A DNA stretch of 64,000 nucleotides from Paenibacillus_V sp046244365 (GCF_046244365.1 NZ_CP176395.1:8677852-8741851), one strand, 5' to 3'; counted from the first letter of the stretch, positions 1 through 8,918 are shown. Notes: generated by a model from the sequence alone, not told the origin. Made by a program: numbers and translations.

Positions 1-1
1 C

Positions 2-199
2 TATCAGGAGGCCATCCGTTTTGCAGCAGAGAATGGAACCACCGTTATTTTCTTGCTTCACCGTATTGAAGATACGGGTACAGATTCAATCATCCTCCAT
101 ACGGATGATTTTCAGGCATTCCTGGACTACCTGGAGTTATCCCGCAATCAAGTGGATGTCCTTTCGATCAGTCAATGGTATGGAACGATCAACCAGTAG
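2..199 (+). CDS. C-terminal end of a polysaccharide deacetylase-like protein (partial)
   Basis: The frame is open from base 2 and ends at TAG 197-199, giving the last 65 residues of a protein that starts left of the window. The visible part reads like the last beta-alpha unit of a NodB-fold polysaccharide deacetylase. A residue stretch TVIFLLHRIED resembles the 'LLHxI' strand near the end of that fold, and an alpha-helix then precedes the terminal segment. NodB deacetylases remove N- or O-acetyl groups from cell-wall or capsular glycans. The catalytic Asp/His motifs would lie upstream and cannot be seen, so the family call rests on this tail only. A strong intrinsic terminator follows at 305-341. 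Confidence 0.5.
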   Translation, partial: YQEAIRFAAENGTTVIFLLHRIEDTGTDSIILHTDDFQAFLDYLELSRNQVDVLSISQWYGTINQ

Positions 200-204
200 C
201 ATTT

Positions 205-341
205 TAAGATCCGGTGGCCCGCCTATATTTGGGTAGCAGCGAGGGGGCGGCTAGCCCCCGACTCCGGGTAGAGGGGCCATCCAACCGGTGGCCCGAACCC
301 CCAAAGAGCCCGGCGTGCGGATTTACGCACCGGGCTCTTTT
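205..341 (+). other. Structured 3' region with alternative pairings, ending in a terminator
   Basis: After the upstream stop codon lies a GC-rich stretch with an 11-base direct repeat (CCGGTGGCCCG at 211-221 and 285-295). The segment GGGCCATC (274-281) can pair with GGTGGCCC of either copy (213-220 or 287-294), so two mutually exclusive hairpins are possible. A separate hairpin GGGGGC/GCCCCC sits at 243-259. The region ends in an intrinsic terminator. I recognise no known riboswitch or ribozyme consensus. It may be an ordinary 3' UTR, a small RNA, or part of a repeat family. Confidence 0.4.
305..341 (+). terminator. Intrinsic terminator after the deacetylase gene
   Basis: The inverted repeat AGAGCCCGG / CCGGGCTCT, with an inner TGCG/CGCA extension and a short loop, is followed by TTTT on the plus strand. 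It closes the transcription unit entering from the left edge. Confidence 0.85.
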
Positions 342-509
342 GTGCTGCCCCCTGCCAGGTCTGCATCTAAACGAGCACTTTAGTAAATCCTTTTCGTATA
401 TGGCAGTCAGTATCTCCGCCTTGCACCTCTGTAAAGCACGATCTGCTACGGCAGGAACCATACGTTTCCATGACTCGACCGCTTGATTTTGTCTAAACAC
501 GGTAATCGA

Positions 510-537
510 TTAACAATGAAAAGTATGCTAACATAAT
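510..537 (+). promoter_or_regulatory. Putative sigma-A promoter for the alpha/beta hydrolase unit
   Basis: TTAACA at 510-515 and CATAAT at 532-537 are separated by 16 bases; each box matches the sigma-A consensus at five of six positions. It lies about 35 bp upstream of a short ORF and 120 bp upstream of the hydrolase. Confidence 0.5.
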
Positions 538-572
538 ATTTATTACAAGCCACAATATTTGAGGTGATCGGA

Positions 573-632
573 ATGTTAGAACGTTCCATGGAGAATGTAA
601 TGGAGTCCGTGAAAGGAAGGAGTGATGTGTAG
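573..632 (+). CDS. Possible 19-residue leader peptide
   Basis: A 19-codon frame (ATG 573, TAG 630-632) has a good ribosome-binding site, GAGGTG, 6 bases before its ATG. It sits between a plausible promoter and the hydrolase gene, with only 27 bp between its stop and the hydrolase start. It encodes MLERSMENV and then a short basic stretch, with no hydrophobic segment. It could be a translated leader, or the decayed start of a lost gene. I cannot assign a function. Confidence 0.35.
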   Translation: MLERSMENVMESVKGRSDV

Positions 633-659
633 AATAAAAAAGAAAAGAGGACGATTACA

Positions 660-1511
660 ATGAATAAATACCAAAATATAAATAGCGATGGATTTAAACT
701 GAATTATAGTGTAAAAGGAACTGGGAAACCTATTTTGGTGATAGGCAGCAGTGTTTATTATCCTCAACTATTCTCAGAAGATTTATATGATACATTCCAG
801 TTTATTTTCCTTGATCATAGAGGATTTGTGAAGCCGCCCCGAACTCTGCAACCCGAAGATTATAGATTGGACAAAGTGTTAGATGATATAGAGACGGCAA
901 GGCAGGATCTTAACTTAACAAATTTCATCCTATTAGGGCATTCAGGACATGCTTTCATGGCTTTGGAATATGCTAAAAAATATCCCAACCATGTCCAAAA
1001 AGTTGCCTTATTGAATTCAGCACCTACAAATAGCGAGGAAAGACAGCGTCAAAGCTTTGCATTTTTTAACGAGACGGCAAGTCCAGAGAGAAAAAGACAG
1101 TTCGAGATGGATATTGCTTTGTTAGAAAGCGACATTCAGAAAGATCCTGAACGACGATTCGTTCACATGTGTATTCGGATGGGAGCCCAAAGCTTTTATG
1201 ACTATACATTTGACGCAGCTTACATGTGGGAAGATGTATATACGAATATGCCCATTATCGATCATCTGTGGGGAGAAGCATTCGGAGAATTGAATCTTAT
1301 ACAATCACTAGCTAACTTCAACAAACCAGTATTTATCGGTTTAGGCAGGTATGATTATTTGGTAGCGCCTGTTTCACTTTGGAATTCTGTTGATGAAACC
1401 TATGAGCACGTGAAAAAAGTGATCTTTGAGCATAGTGGTCACAATCCGATGTTTGAAGAACCTCGAACCTTTGACAAAGAGCTAAGCAAGTGGATTCTTG
1501 AGGGCAATTGA
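660..1511 (+). CDS. Alpha/beta-fold hydrolase (proline iminopeptidase-like)
   Basis: This 283-residue single-domain hydrolase is probably cytoplasmic, as no signal peptide is seen. The nucleophile elbow reads GHSGH, with Ser near residue 95. The acid is likely the Asp in GLGRYDY (about 225), and the catalytic His lies in EHSGHNP (about 262). An oxyanion-region VIGSS segment follows the first strand. The lid and overall layout resemble prolyl-iminopeptidase and homoserine-acetyltransferase-like hydrolases, so the substrate is unknown. AGAGGA lies 8 bases before the ATG and supports the start. The gene appears to be transcribed alone, with a promoter at 510-537 and a terminator at 1531-1563. 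It is AT-richer than the neighbouring gene at 1721-2929. Confidence 0.85.
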   Translation: MNKYQNINSDGFKLNYSVKGTGKPILVIGSSVYYPQLFSEDLYDTFQFIFLDHRGFVKPPRTLQPEDYRLDKVLDDIETARQDLNLTNFILLGHSGHAFMALEYAKKYPNHVQKVALLNSAPTNSEERQRQSFAFFNETASPERKRQFEMDIALLESDIQKDPERRFVHMCIRMGAQSFYDYTFDAAYMWEDVYTNMPIIDHLWGEAFGELNLIQSLANFNKPVFIGLGRYDYLVAPVSLWNSVDETYEHVKKVIFEHSGHNPMFEEPRTFDKELSKWILEGN

Positions 1512-1530
1512 GGCTTTCCTTTGTATAACG

Positions 1531-1563
1531 AAAAACACTAAGTTGATTCTTAGTGTTTTTTTA
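1531..1563 (+). terminator. Intrinsic terminator of the hydrolase gene
   Basis: AAAACACTAAG and CTTAGTGTTTT form a perfect stem around a 6-base loop, followed by a T-run on the plus strand. It lies 20 bp after the hydrolase stop. Confidence 0.9.
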
Positions 1564-1720
1564 TTTTCCTGCCCCTTTGGTTTCGCCCAAATGAGTTTAC
1601 CATTTCGTCTAACGGTGAAAATTACGAAAGTAGCAGCCGCGGCATGCTCCTTCGTTGATGTTCTTATGGATTCTTATTTCATTTTGCGAGAACTGAATCC
1701 CGTTCATTTTCTCATTTCAT

Positions 1721-2929
1721 TCAGTAATCGCGCGCTGCTTCGAACCAGCTTTGAGCCATCTCCTCTGTTATAGGCTGGCCAATCAGGTGGTCAGACTGGC
1801 TAAGTTGCCATACCGCTTCGCCAAGGTCTTCTCGTTCGGTGGTTTCGATGCCTTTGAGGGTATTGAAGCGCACGGTGAAAGCGGTAATGGCTGCCTCGGC
1901 ATCGGCAAAGCTGCGGGCCTGGGCCAAGGTTGCCTGTGCAACGTTGTAAGCTTCGTTAGCCAGCTTGGCCAGACGTTTAGGCCAGGACGAGAACGGGCGG
2001 CCGAACTCGGTCGTCCACCACTCAGGCTTTCGCAATTGGCTCACTGAAGCATGGCCGGTCCACGGGCGGGTTTTAGCACGTGTTTTCATTTGCTGCTTTA
2101 GGCGCTTGCCCGCGGTCTCTTCCACATTGTAGGCGATAAATCTGTCAAGCAACGGCCACGCGTTCAAGGGCGGCAAGTCCCCCAGATCAGGCATGAAGCG
2201 CAGCTCCAGATTCGTTAACCGGGCATGACGAGCCAACAAGTCCACGTCGCAGAAGTTCCCCCACAAACTCAGTGAATTAAGGTTTGGAAACCGGTTTAGA
2301 CACTCCAGCGAGATGGGCTGTCCCAGCGGCGCGTTCTGTAGCGTCAGGCTCGTCACCTGGTGCAACTCACCCAGGTCGGGCAGCAAGAAAGGAGTATCAT
2401 TCTTGCGTCGGCTGGTGCGTGGCGCTAGTGTCAGAGAAGATGGCATATCGCCAGTGGCCGAGAAGCGTGATAGATCACCGGACACACTCAGGCGGAAATG
2501 CCGCTTCGGAAGCTTCAGGCTCAGAGGCCCCCCGGACTGGTCCAACTCGATATGCAAGCCATGCAAATTGGACTGGCTGGCGTCCGCCACCGTGTCTGCA
2601 GACAGGATCGGAGCCCACGTCATCTCTTCAATGGGACGTTTCTGCGCCCAGTCAAAGAAGCCTGCGTCACTGCCTGTATAATGCAGAAATCGCGGCCAGG
2701 GCGAGCCCGCCGGCGTGGCAAAGGCATCGAATACGGTCCAATCGATGTGCGCATCAGGCGCGACGTGAAGGTCTGCCTTCTTCCCCAATTGCGACGGTCC
2801 AATGGATAGACTGCCCACACCGGGCTGAATGACAAGAGTGTGACTGCGAGGACCTGTCAGGTCGATGGGATAACGACCAGTTTCTCTGACAGAACCGGCA
2901 GGAGGACGAGCTTGGTTATCATTTGGCAT
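1721..2929 (-). CDS. Leucine-rich-repeat-like protein of unknown function, foreign base composition
   Basis: About 402 residues with no signal peptide or membrane segment. The central part (about 190-270) has LRR-like spacing, for example LTSLTLQN, LNSLSLWGN and LTNLELRFM. The C-terminal third is alpha-helical and rich in Ala, Trp and Arg. The gene is clearly GC-richer than its neighbours and uses many Arg, Ala and Trp codons, which suggests acquisition from a high-GC, possibly proteobacterial, donor. I chose ATG 2929 because AAAGG lies 9 bases upstream; the in-frame ATG at 2938 has no spaced ribosome-binding site. Proteins of this type often have binding roles, but I do not recognise a specific family. 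Confidence 0.7.
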   Translation of the reverse strand: MPNDNQARPPAGSVRETGRYPIDLTGPRSHTLVIQPGVGSLSIGPSQLGKKADLHVAPDAHIDWTVFDAFATPAGSPWPRFLHYTGSDAGFFDWAQKRPIEEMTWAPILSADTVADASQSNLHGLHIELDQSGGPLSLKLPKRHFRLSVSGDLSRFSATGDMPSSLTLAPRTSRRKNDTPFLLPDLGELHQVTSLTLQNAPLGQPISLECLNRFPNLNSLSLWGNFCDVDLLARHARLTNLELRFMPDLGDLPPLNAWPLLDRFIAYNVEETAGKRLKQQMKTRAKTRPWTGHASVSQLRKPEWWTTEFGRPFSSWPKRLAKLANEAYNVAQATLAQARSFADAEAAITAFTVRFNTLKGIETTEREDLGEAVWQLSQSDHLIGQPITEEMAQSWFEAARDY

Positions 2930-3278
2930 TTCTATCATCCTTTCTTCTATACCATATCAAGTCACTCGGCAAGTGCAGAAATTAGTCCATGCCATGCATG
3001 GCCCCCTTGATGACAGGGCTCACATCTCAGAGCATGCATCTTGCAATTCTGCTAAATAAAAAAAACCGCTTCGTTTGGTAACGCGAGGGTGTCGAAATCA
3101 CACGCTGCCATACAGAAGGGGTATCATCCATATGTTAGAACATCAGTTCGACCTGAATCAACTGTTAAGTGAACTAATGTTCGCGGTTCAAGAACTAAAC
3201 GTCATCAGACACTTGTTTTTAAACAGATGCTTTGTTTTCTTTGACCATAACCCTTTTTTCGCAATAATCGGCATAAAT
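2930..3278. other. Intergenic stretch, nothing convincing
   Basis: About 350 bp separate two leftward genes. It has an A-run near 3057-3066 and short hairpin-forming pieces, but I see no clear terminator, tRNA or repeat. A 90-codon plus-strand frame starting at 3075 runs into the 3' end of the next gene, lacks a ribosome-binding site and looks like chance. Confidence 0.5.
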
Positions 3279-4676
3279 CTAACTATCTACGCCTGCCTCT
3301 ATCTTCTGAGCAATAAATTGTTTGAATCTTGCAAAATACCGCTCTGATGCCTCCCAGCGCCTAAGGTCCAAATAGGACATGTCCTGCTTGCCATATTGAT
3401 TGGGCGGCTGATAATGCCGGGAAACATAAGTTCCATTGTCCAGTGTATAAAAATAATACGCTCCATCGGGAGTCTGGATTTCAATTCTAGCATGTCGGTA
3501 GTCTCCGTCCTCGTCCGTATGCGCTTGACGGAAGCTGTAAAATTTTGAGCCGTCCCAGAACCCGTCCTCCTCCTCCTCCTCTTCCGAATATAATTCCTGA
3601 ATTACAGGGTGCTGCAAAATGTCTTGCACATACTGTACCTCAATGTCTCGTAAATAAAGCTCGGCCATATTAGCGCAGGTCAGCAACATAGTCCAGCAAT
3701 CGCTAATCTCCGCTAGCTGTTCCTGAGACTCTCCTGTAATGTCCTCCCACTCTGCCCCTTCATCTACGGTTCTCCTCAACAAACCGACGGAATGGTCTTG
3801 CTCCAGCCAAATATAATAGTGATACCGGTTATTTTTCATATAAACGCTGAGATCCCGTTGATCCCCGTCAGCATCAATATGCTCCTGCTGAACTTTGAAA
3901 AATACGCCTTGCTCCTGAAAATCAAAAGATGGCTTGTCATTGGCCATTAAAATACACTGAGTCAACCTCAATATATTTTCCTCATTGATCGTGTTATGGG
4001 TAAAATATAAATGAACAGCTTTCTTTCTCGTGGGGGATTCATTTAATTTTTTTAATGCGGAACGCCCTTCTTCAATAACGGTCACCAGCGTGCCAAAAGA
4101 AAAGTCGGCATCCTCCTCTTCCATATCCAGAAAAACTTCATCGATCAACACCTCATGAATATCCACCGGAAGCTCCTGAAATACGCCGTCCCCCTCCCAC
4201 ACATTTACTAAGCATGCGATCGATTTCTGCCCGCCTACTTTGAAACTGTACTCGTCATCCTGAGCTAAAACCGCAGCGCTGAGATCACCTTTAACAATCG
4301 TTTCCCCATGATTGTAGGAGCCGCACAATATTTCCTCAATCATCAGATTGCCCAAAACATAAATTTCCTGACCGCCTACAGCTATATTTTTCGCACTCAA
4401 ATTACCGGTCACCATAAGCCCTATGGCGCCATCTGTTTCTTTATTATAGAGATTGTCTACAGTAAAATTTCCATCAATAAAAATGATGATTACCTCTTTT
4501 TGTTGCGGAAAAGGCTTTTCCCAATCCAGATTGAGAGAAGGCAGCGTCAAATCCCCTTCATAATAAGCGGCAAGTTGCTCGTCACTGAAATCCTGGTAAA
4601 ACTTCGCCCACCAAGATCCTTCCGGAAACTTATCTGCAAGTTGACTAATAGGAATGAATTGGAAAATATTGCTCAT
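3279..4676 (-). CDS. Large acidic protein of unknown function with a beta-helix-like middle
   Basis: A 465-residue soluble protein. Residues about 60-160 have a regular pattern of short hydrophobic strands with glycines (DGNFTVDNLY, VTGNLSAKNIAV, VLGNLMIEEIL, VKGDLSAAVLA). This resembles the right-handed beta-helix of bactofilin-like or polymer-forming proteins. Two related segments begin TDEDGDYRH and DADGDQRD in the C-terminal half, each followed by a YYFYTL/YHYYIW strand, so that part may be an internal duplication. ATG 4676 is preferred because GGAGGG lies 10 bases before it. The ATG at 4694 lies upstream of that site. No specific function can be assigned. Confidence 0.7.
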   Translation of the reverse strand: MSNIFQFIPISQLADKFPEGSWWAKFYQDFSDEQLAAYYEGDLTLPSLNLDWEKPFPQQKEVIIIFIDGNFTVDNLYNKETDGAIGLMVTGNLSAKNIAVGGQEIYVLGNLMIEEILCGSYNHGETIVKGDLSAAVLAQDDEYSFKVGGQKSIACLVNVWEGDGVFQELPVDIHEVLIDEVFLDMEEEDADFSFGTLVTVIEEGRSALKKLNESPTRKKAVHLYFTHNTINEENILRLTQCILMANDKPSFDFQEQGVFFKVQQEHIDADGDQRDLSVYMKNNRYHYYIWLEQDHSVGLLRRTVDEGAEWEDITGESQEQLAEISDCWTMLLTCANMAELYLRDIEVQYVQDILQHPVIQELYSEEEEEEDGFWDGSKFYSFRQAHTDEDGDYRHARIEIQTPDGAYYFYTLDNGTYVSRHYQPPNQYGKQDMSYLDLRRWEASERYFARFKQFIAQKIEAGVDS

Positions 4677-4863
4677 ACATTGCTTTCCCTCCATTTTAAA
4701 ATTCCCATTATTTTCTCACATGTAAAAATTAGGGTCAATCTCAACTTTTCTATTGTCGCGCCCACTAATCCTTCTTGCTCTCTCTTATTTTGCTCACATT
4801 ACGAAATAGGTCAACTACCTTGCGCGTTGGAGCGCATCCAGGCGTCTCCCGACTGCTAAAACG

Positions 4864-6063
4864 TCAAACCCGCTTCTTTTCAGTGGCAAAATAAAGCATG
4901 GCAGCGATCGGGAAAGCCATTCCGATCCATAACGCGGCACTCCATCCTCCTGTGGCGTATATCCATCCCCCAATTGCGGATCCGATGGCACCGCCAAAAA
5001 AGAAAATAGCCATAAAAAGCCCGTTCAGGCGACTGCGAATTTCCGGACTCAGCGTGAAGAGCGCGCGTTGTCCAAGCACAAGATTTACGGATACACCGGC
5101 GTCCAATAATATGGCTGAAACGACGAGAATAGCTATTCCGGCGGATGAACCAGTACGGATTATAAGCGGCAACAACATAGAAATGACGACCGTGGCGAGT
5201 GCAATCCCCGTTGCGGGTTTAGTCCAGCCGCGGTCGGCCAATCGTCCAGCCACAGGCGCAGCTGCTGCACCCGCTACTCCGACAAGCGCGAACAACGCAA
5301 TGTTTTTCTGGGAAAAATGAAAGGCAGGGCTGGATAAGAGTAACGGAGCTGTTGTCCAAAACAAGCTAAAAGTCGCAAACACACATGCATGATATGCAGC
5401 CCGACGGCGTAAGATCGGGGTTGTTCGCAGCAAATGCCACATCGAACTGAGTAGGGCTGTATAGTGTGTGTCTGTCGAAGGCTTTCTTGCAGGCAACACC
5501 TTTAACAGTACAATAGCCAAAATAATAACGGCTGTGGCAGACAAAGCGAATACTGCATGCCAGCCCAAGAAGTCAGCTAGAAGGCTCGACAAAGGACGCG
5601 AGAGCATGATTCCAAGCAACAAACCACTCATGACATTACCGACAACACGACCGCGTGAAGATTCGGATGCAAGGTATGACGCAAAAGGCACGAGTACTTG
5701 CGCAGCAACCGACCCTAATCCGATTCCAAACGAGGCGGCTAAGAACAGCACAGCTTGTTTCGACACTGCCGTGATTGCAAGGGCAACCGCTGTGAGAAGC
5801 AAAGATACGACGATCAGCCTTCGATTTTCAACAATATCCCCCATAGGTACGATAAATAGCAAGCCGACCACGTAACCAATCTGCGTTAACGTCACGATAA
5901 AGCCGGAACTGTTTGCGGACAGCCCGATGGAAGAACTGATTAACCCAACCAAGGGCTGCGCATAGTAAAGATTGGCTACAATGATACCGCATGCGGTAGC
6001 CAGAAGTATGGTTAACCATGTCGGGATATTTTTCTCGATTGTTTGTTTTTCTAAGACGGTCAT
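4864..6063 (-). CDS. Major facilitator superfamily efflux transporter
   Basis: About 399 residues with 12 predicted membrane helices, typical of the DHA1 drug/metabolite exporters of the AraJ/YdhP kind. The loop between helices 2 and 3 carries GDIVENRR, a variant of the MFS signature GDxxGRR. Acidic residues sit in the short loops and the C-terminus ends in the basic ATEKKRV. The start is ATG 6063, with GGGAG 9 bases upstream; a TTG three codons earlier overlaps that site. The gene is divergent from a TetR regulator across a 285-bp spacer with three copies of an operator-like sequence. Repressor-controlled export of a small toxic molecule is therefore likely. The substrate is unknown. Confidence 0.9.
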   Translation of the reverse strand: MTVLEKQTIEKNIPTWLTILLATACGIIVANLYYAQPLVGLISSSIGLSANSSGFIVTLTQIGYVVGLLFIVPMGDIVENRRLIVVSLLLTAVALAITAVSKQAVLFLAASFGIGLGSVAAQVLVPFASYLASESSRGRVVGNVMSGLLLGIMLSRPLSSLLADFLGWHAVFALSATAVIILAIVLLKVLPARKPSTDTHYTALLSSMWHLLRTTPILRRRAAYHACVFATFSLFWTTAPLLLSSPAFHFSQKNIALFALVGVAGAAAAPVAGRLADRGWTKPATGIALATVVISMLLPLIIRTGSSAGIAILVVSAILLDAGVSVNLVLGQRALFTLSPEIRSRLNGLFMAIFFFGGAIGSAIGGWIYATGGWSAALWIGMAFPIAAMLYFATEKKRV

Positions 6064-6184
6064 TTTAAGCAACTCCCAATATAGAAATTTGATTTTCCAC
6101 CACGGCGAGTACCTTCATGCCTGCACGGCAACGGGAATTCCATGCGGCTTTCTGCACATCATCAGTTCCTTCTTTTTAATTTAA

Positions 6185-6303
6185 ATACTGAATGTATAGT
6201 TTATTAAATTGATAACCAAATAATATACTGAACGTATAGTTTTGTAAATAGATGATCATAACTTTATTTTTTATTTGTGATTGGTATACTGAACGTATTG
6301 TTT
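6185..6303. promoter_or_regulatory. Three copies of a TetR-type operator
   Basis: The 18-mer ATACTGAAYGTATWGTTT occurs at 6185-6202, 6225-6242 and 6286-6303, all in the same orientation. Each copy contains the inverted pair ATAC-N5-GTAT. Start-to-start distances are 40 and 61 bp, close to whole helical turns, so repressors would sit on roughly the same DNA face. The sites lie between the divergent transporter and tetR-like genes, so they probably control both promoters. Confidence 0.8.
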
Positions 6304-6348
6304 ATTTTTAAAGCTCAAAATATGTATGGAAGAAAGGTGGCGATTACG

Positions 6349-6927
6349 ATGAATGGCAAAAGAGGCAGGCCGCGTAATGTAGAAGCGCAAAAGTCTATCC
6401 TTTCCGCATCTTATGATTTGCTGCTAGAAAATGGATTTCAGGCCGTCACGGTCGATAAAATTGCCGATCGCGCCCAAGTTAGCAAAGCCACGATTTATAA
6501 ATGGTGGCCCAACAAGGCTGCCGTAGTCATGGATGGTTTCCTGTATGCCGCCACGGCCAGATTGCCCGTGCCTGATACGGGTTCAGCATTTAATGATATT
6601 CTAATTCACGCCACGAATTTAACCCGGTTTTTGATAAGTCGGGAGGGGACCATCATTACGGAGTTATTAGGCGAAGGACAGTTTGATTCAGGATTGGCGG
6701 AGGCCTATCGAACTCGATTTTTCCGTCCCCGCCGACTTGAGGCAAGGAGTCTTTTGGAGAAGGGGATTGAACTCGGGGAACTGAAAAAAGGCCTCGACAT
6801 TGACATATGCATTGATCTCATTTACGGGCCGATTTTCTATCGTTTGCTTGTGACAGGCGATACGTTGGACGAACCCTATGTGGAGCAGTTAGTAACAAAC
6901 GCGTTTGCAGGAATCCGTTCTACTTGA
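6349..6927 (+). CDS. TetR/AcrR family transcriptional repressor
   Basis: A 192-residue DNA-binding regulator. The N-terminal helix-turn-helix (about residues 12-58) includes ILSASYDLLLENGF, then VDKIADRAQVSKATIYKWW, the standard TetR recognition helix. The C-terminal ligand domain is helical and resembles the TetR_C group common in multidrug regulators. ATG 6349 is preceded by AAAGGTGG at 8 bases; an upstream in-frame start at 6277 would run through an operator copy and has no ribosome-binding site. It faces the MFS exporter, and the three operator copies between them point to autoregulation and control of the exporter. The inducer is unknown. Confidence 0.92.
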   Translation: MNGKRGRPRNVEAQKSILSASYDLLLENGFQAVTVDKIADRAQVSKATIYKWWPNKAAVVMDGFLYAATARLPVPDTGSAFNDILIHATNLTRFLISREGTIITELLGEGQFDSGLAEAYRTRFFRPRRLEARSLLEKGIELGELKKGLDIDICIDLIYGPIFYRLLVTGDTLDEPYVEQLVTNAFAGIRST

Positions 6928-7161
6928 GTCGTATTTTCATAATTTCTAATGAATATCGAACAAACATATTATGATGGTTTCATGCTTTTCATGGACAGCC
7001 CCAAAACCTTTGCGTTCCCGTGTGGTGGAATCGACGCCGAGCAGGAAGCTAAATCGCCTTGTTTGCTCATGGATCAAAGGCATCTGTCAATCCAGGTAGT
7101 CTCTCGCTGGGGCGCCATGCTTCTTGTCAGAACCCTCTCCCACACTTAAGGAGCACCCAGA

Positions 7162-7911
7162 TCATCTGTTATTTTCTGAAATCGCTTCGCACCCTTTCGA
7201 CAAGAGCCACTGCTCCATAACGGCAAACGCCTGTTGTGCATCCTGTTCATAGAAGACGGCCACCTCTTGCTGGTAGGCATAATTCAATCGTACATAGCCA
7301 CCTAGTTGCCGGTAGAACAGGAAGCAAGCATATTGGGTCTCAATGGACAAATCCGGTGGAAAATTCGCTTGGCACATTCCGGCAAGATCGGGCAGCGAAA
7401 GCTGGTCCTGCCCTTGTGGCAAACGCAAAAAGAGATGGCTCCGAGTGCCCGTCCACGGTTCATAATAGACGGCCTCCTCTTGACTGATTCCATACACCTG
7501 ACGATATATTTCGTCCAGCACTAAGGCGTACATCCCTTCGTCTTCCTGCTCCCGTGCCTGCAGGGAAATCGCCTTTACGTGCTCCGCATGCCGAGGTAGC
7601 CAGAGCAGCCCAGCCGTCTGGGGATGCACTACCAGAAAATCACCGTCCACCGTTGTACCAATAACGATACACTCGCCGATCTGTTGCTCAGTAATGGGGC
7701 TGTCTTCGTCATGCTCCCATAACCCGTACTCGGCAAAAGGTTTAAGCACCTCCGTATCCGGAAACTGGACATTCAACCACCCTCTGTAAGTCCCTGCGCC
7801 GAATCGCCGCAAAAACCGCAGGTAGCCCGGTGGATAAACAGTGGCGTCTTCCTTCGTAAGTGCTTGGTTTTGGCCATCAGACAGCGGTTTTGGACAAGAT
7901 ACGATGTACAT
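7162..7911 (-). CDS. SUKH (SMI1/KNR4) domain protein
   Basis: A 249-residue cytoplasmic protein. The N-terminal half has the SMI1/KNR4 core: a YPPGYLRFLRRFGAG helix-and-turn, then the strand WLNVQFPDTEVL, and later VIGTTVDGDFLVVHP and LLWLPRH strands. SUKH proteins often act as immunity partners of polymorphic nuclease or deaminase toxins, but many stand alone. No toxin gene is adjacent here. AGGAGG lies 7 bases before ATG 7911, which makes this start secure; the frame is open further upstream without a ribosome-binding site. The C-terminal 90 residues are less typical and may form a second small domain. Confidence 0.8.
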   Translation of the reverse strand: MYIVSCPKPLSDGQNQALTKEDATVYPPGYLRFLRRFGAGTYRGWLNVQFPDTEVLKPFAEYGLWEHDEDSPITEQQIGECIVIGTTVDGDFLVVHPQTAGLLWLPRHAEHVKAISLQAREQEDEGMYALVLDEIYRQVYGISQEEAVYYEPWTGTRSHLFLRLPQGQDQLSLPDLAGMCQANFPPDLSIETQYACFLFYRQLGGYVRLNYAYQQEVAVFYEQDAQQAFAVMEQWLLSKGCEAISENNR

Positions 7912-8200
7912 AAATACTCCTCCTGTTAATAGAACGATCAATAGGCATAGCTCAGTTTGAAATGAAACGGACCTGCACTCCGCTTTGGATTGAAGCAGCA
8001 AAATGCAATCTGAACAGTAGTTTACCACAACTGGTATAATCTGTACTGAGGCTTTCGTTCAGAAATTTAGCTGTGACCGCCAGCCTCAGGTGGATATGGC
8101 GCATATGGTCATATCCACTTTGGGACTTTGATTCGCCAAACCTATCGAGGCTGCCGCTTCAACCTTAAATCATCCGCCCATGTACCCATCGTAGTTCAAT

Positions 8201-8446
8201 TTATCCTTTTTCGCTTTTTCGTTTTATACGAATAAAAGGAGTTAATGTGATTAAAACCCCTGCTAAGAAAAAGGAGATTCCATATGCATGTAAGTGAAAG
8301 TCTGTCGCTGGAATGAAGAGGTGAACAAACTTATAAATTCCCATACTACCGTCGGGACTTCTAGCAGTAAAAGTATAAGTCGAGTAACCTTCATAAATAA
8401 GATACAGTCCTAACATTGCTACTATAAGCTTGTATACCAGTTTCAA
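8201..8446 (-). CDS. Small two-helix membrane protein (YczI-like)
   Basis: An 81-residue protein with an N-terminal membrane helix (LIVAMLGLYLIYEGY), a short extracytoplasmic stretch with FHLHAYG, a second helix (FFLAGVLITLTPF) and a basic tail. The layout resembles the small Bacillus YczI-type proteins of unknown function. The start is TTG 8446, with AAAGGAGG 6 bases upstream; no ATG fits. It stands alone between intergenic regions. Confidence 0.65.
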   Translation of the reverse strand: MKLVYKLIVAMLGLYLIYEGYSTYTFTARSPDGSMGIYKFVHLFIPATDFHLHAYGISFFLAGVLITLTPFIRIKRKSEKG

Positions 8447-8660
8447 TGTCGGCCTCCTTTCGCGTAATAATATGTATCACTTTTCCCACATAATGTACAC
8501 GGTTTGAATGAGGCATTTGTTGCACTAAACTACCCGTTAATTTAACGCCCACTTGTTATAACCCCAGCAAGGAAATGGTGTCAGAACCCAACGCTATTAA
8601 AAAAATCACCCTTCCCATAAATGAGAACGGTGATTTTTATTTTTTTGCCAATTGTTAGGA

Positions 8661-8918
8661 TTACTTAAACGCTTGTACTAGCTCTCTGTTAATTCGTTTT
8701 ATTACTTCGATTTGATCACTTTTCAAATTGCTAATCATGGCAATAAATTCGTCTGTCGCCTGCTGCCTTATTGCTTCTTCCTTGCTTTCAGGACCATTAC
8801 TCCGAAATAATTCTTCTGGCTGTACTTGAAGCGCTGTATGCATTTTCTCAAGTGTATCAATGGTAAAATTTCGTTCTCCCCGCTCCACCGCACCGATATA
8901 AGCGTCATAATAAAGACT
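8661..8918 (-). pseudogene. N-terminally truncated XRE-type regulator
   Basis: The frame reads SLYYDAYIGAVERGERN, then FTIDTLEKMHTALQVQPEELF and a helical tail. This matches the last helix of a Cro/CI helix-turn-helix ('YIGAIERGERN'). The first 30-40 residues, including the first two helices, are missing, because an in-frame TGA lies directly upstream (8919-8921). Another open frame runs across the break (about 8890-8990, reading SFNWKITDVKQF), apparently from an unrelated gene. The remnant therefore looks like a recombination scar. A GTG at 8888 could start translation of a non-binding fragment. Confidence 0.7.

Noticed and set aside
6949..7149. A 66-codon plus-strand frame after the TetR gene.
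   Set aside because: No ribosome-binding site or recognisable domain; a possible remnant on the reverse strand (about 7000) is interrupted by stops.
8538..8562. AACGCCCACTTGTTATAACCCC partly resembles att copy E.
   Set aside because: Only about 12 of 18 core bases match and the Glu codon is lost; it could be a very old copy or chance.
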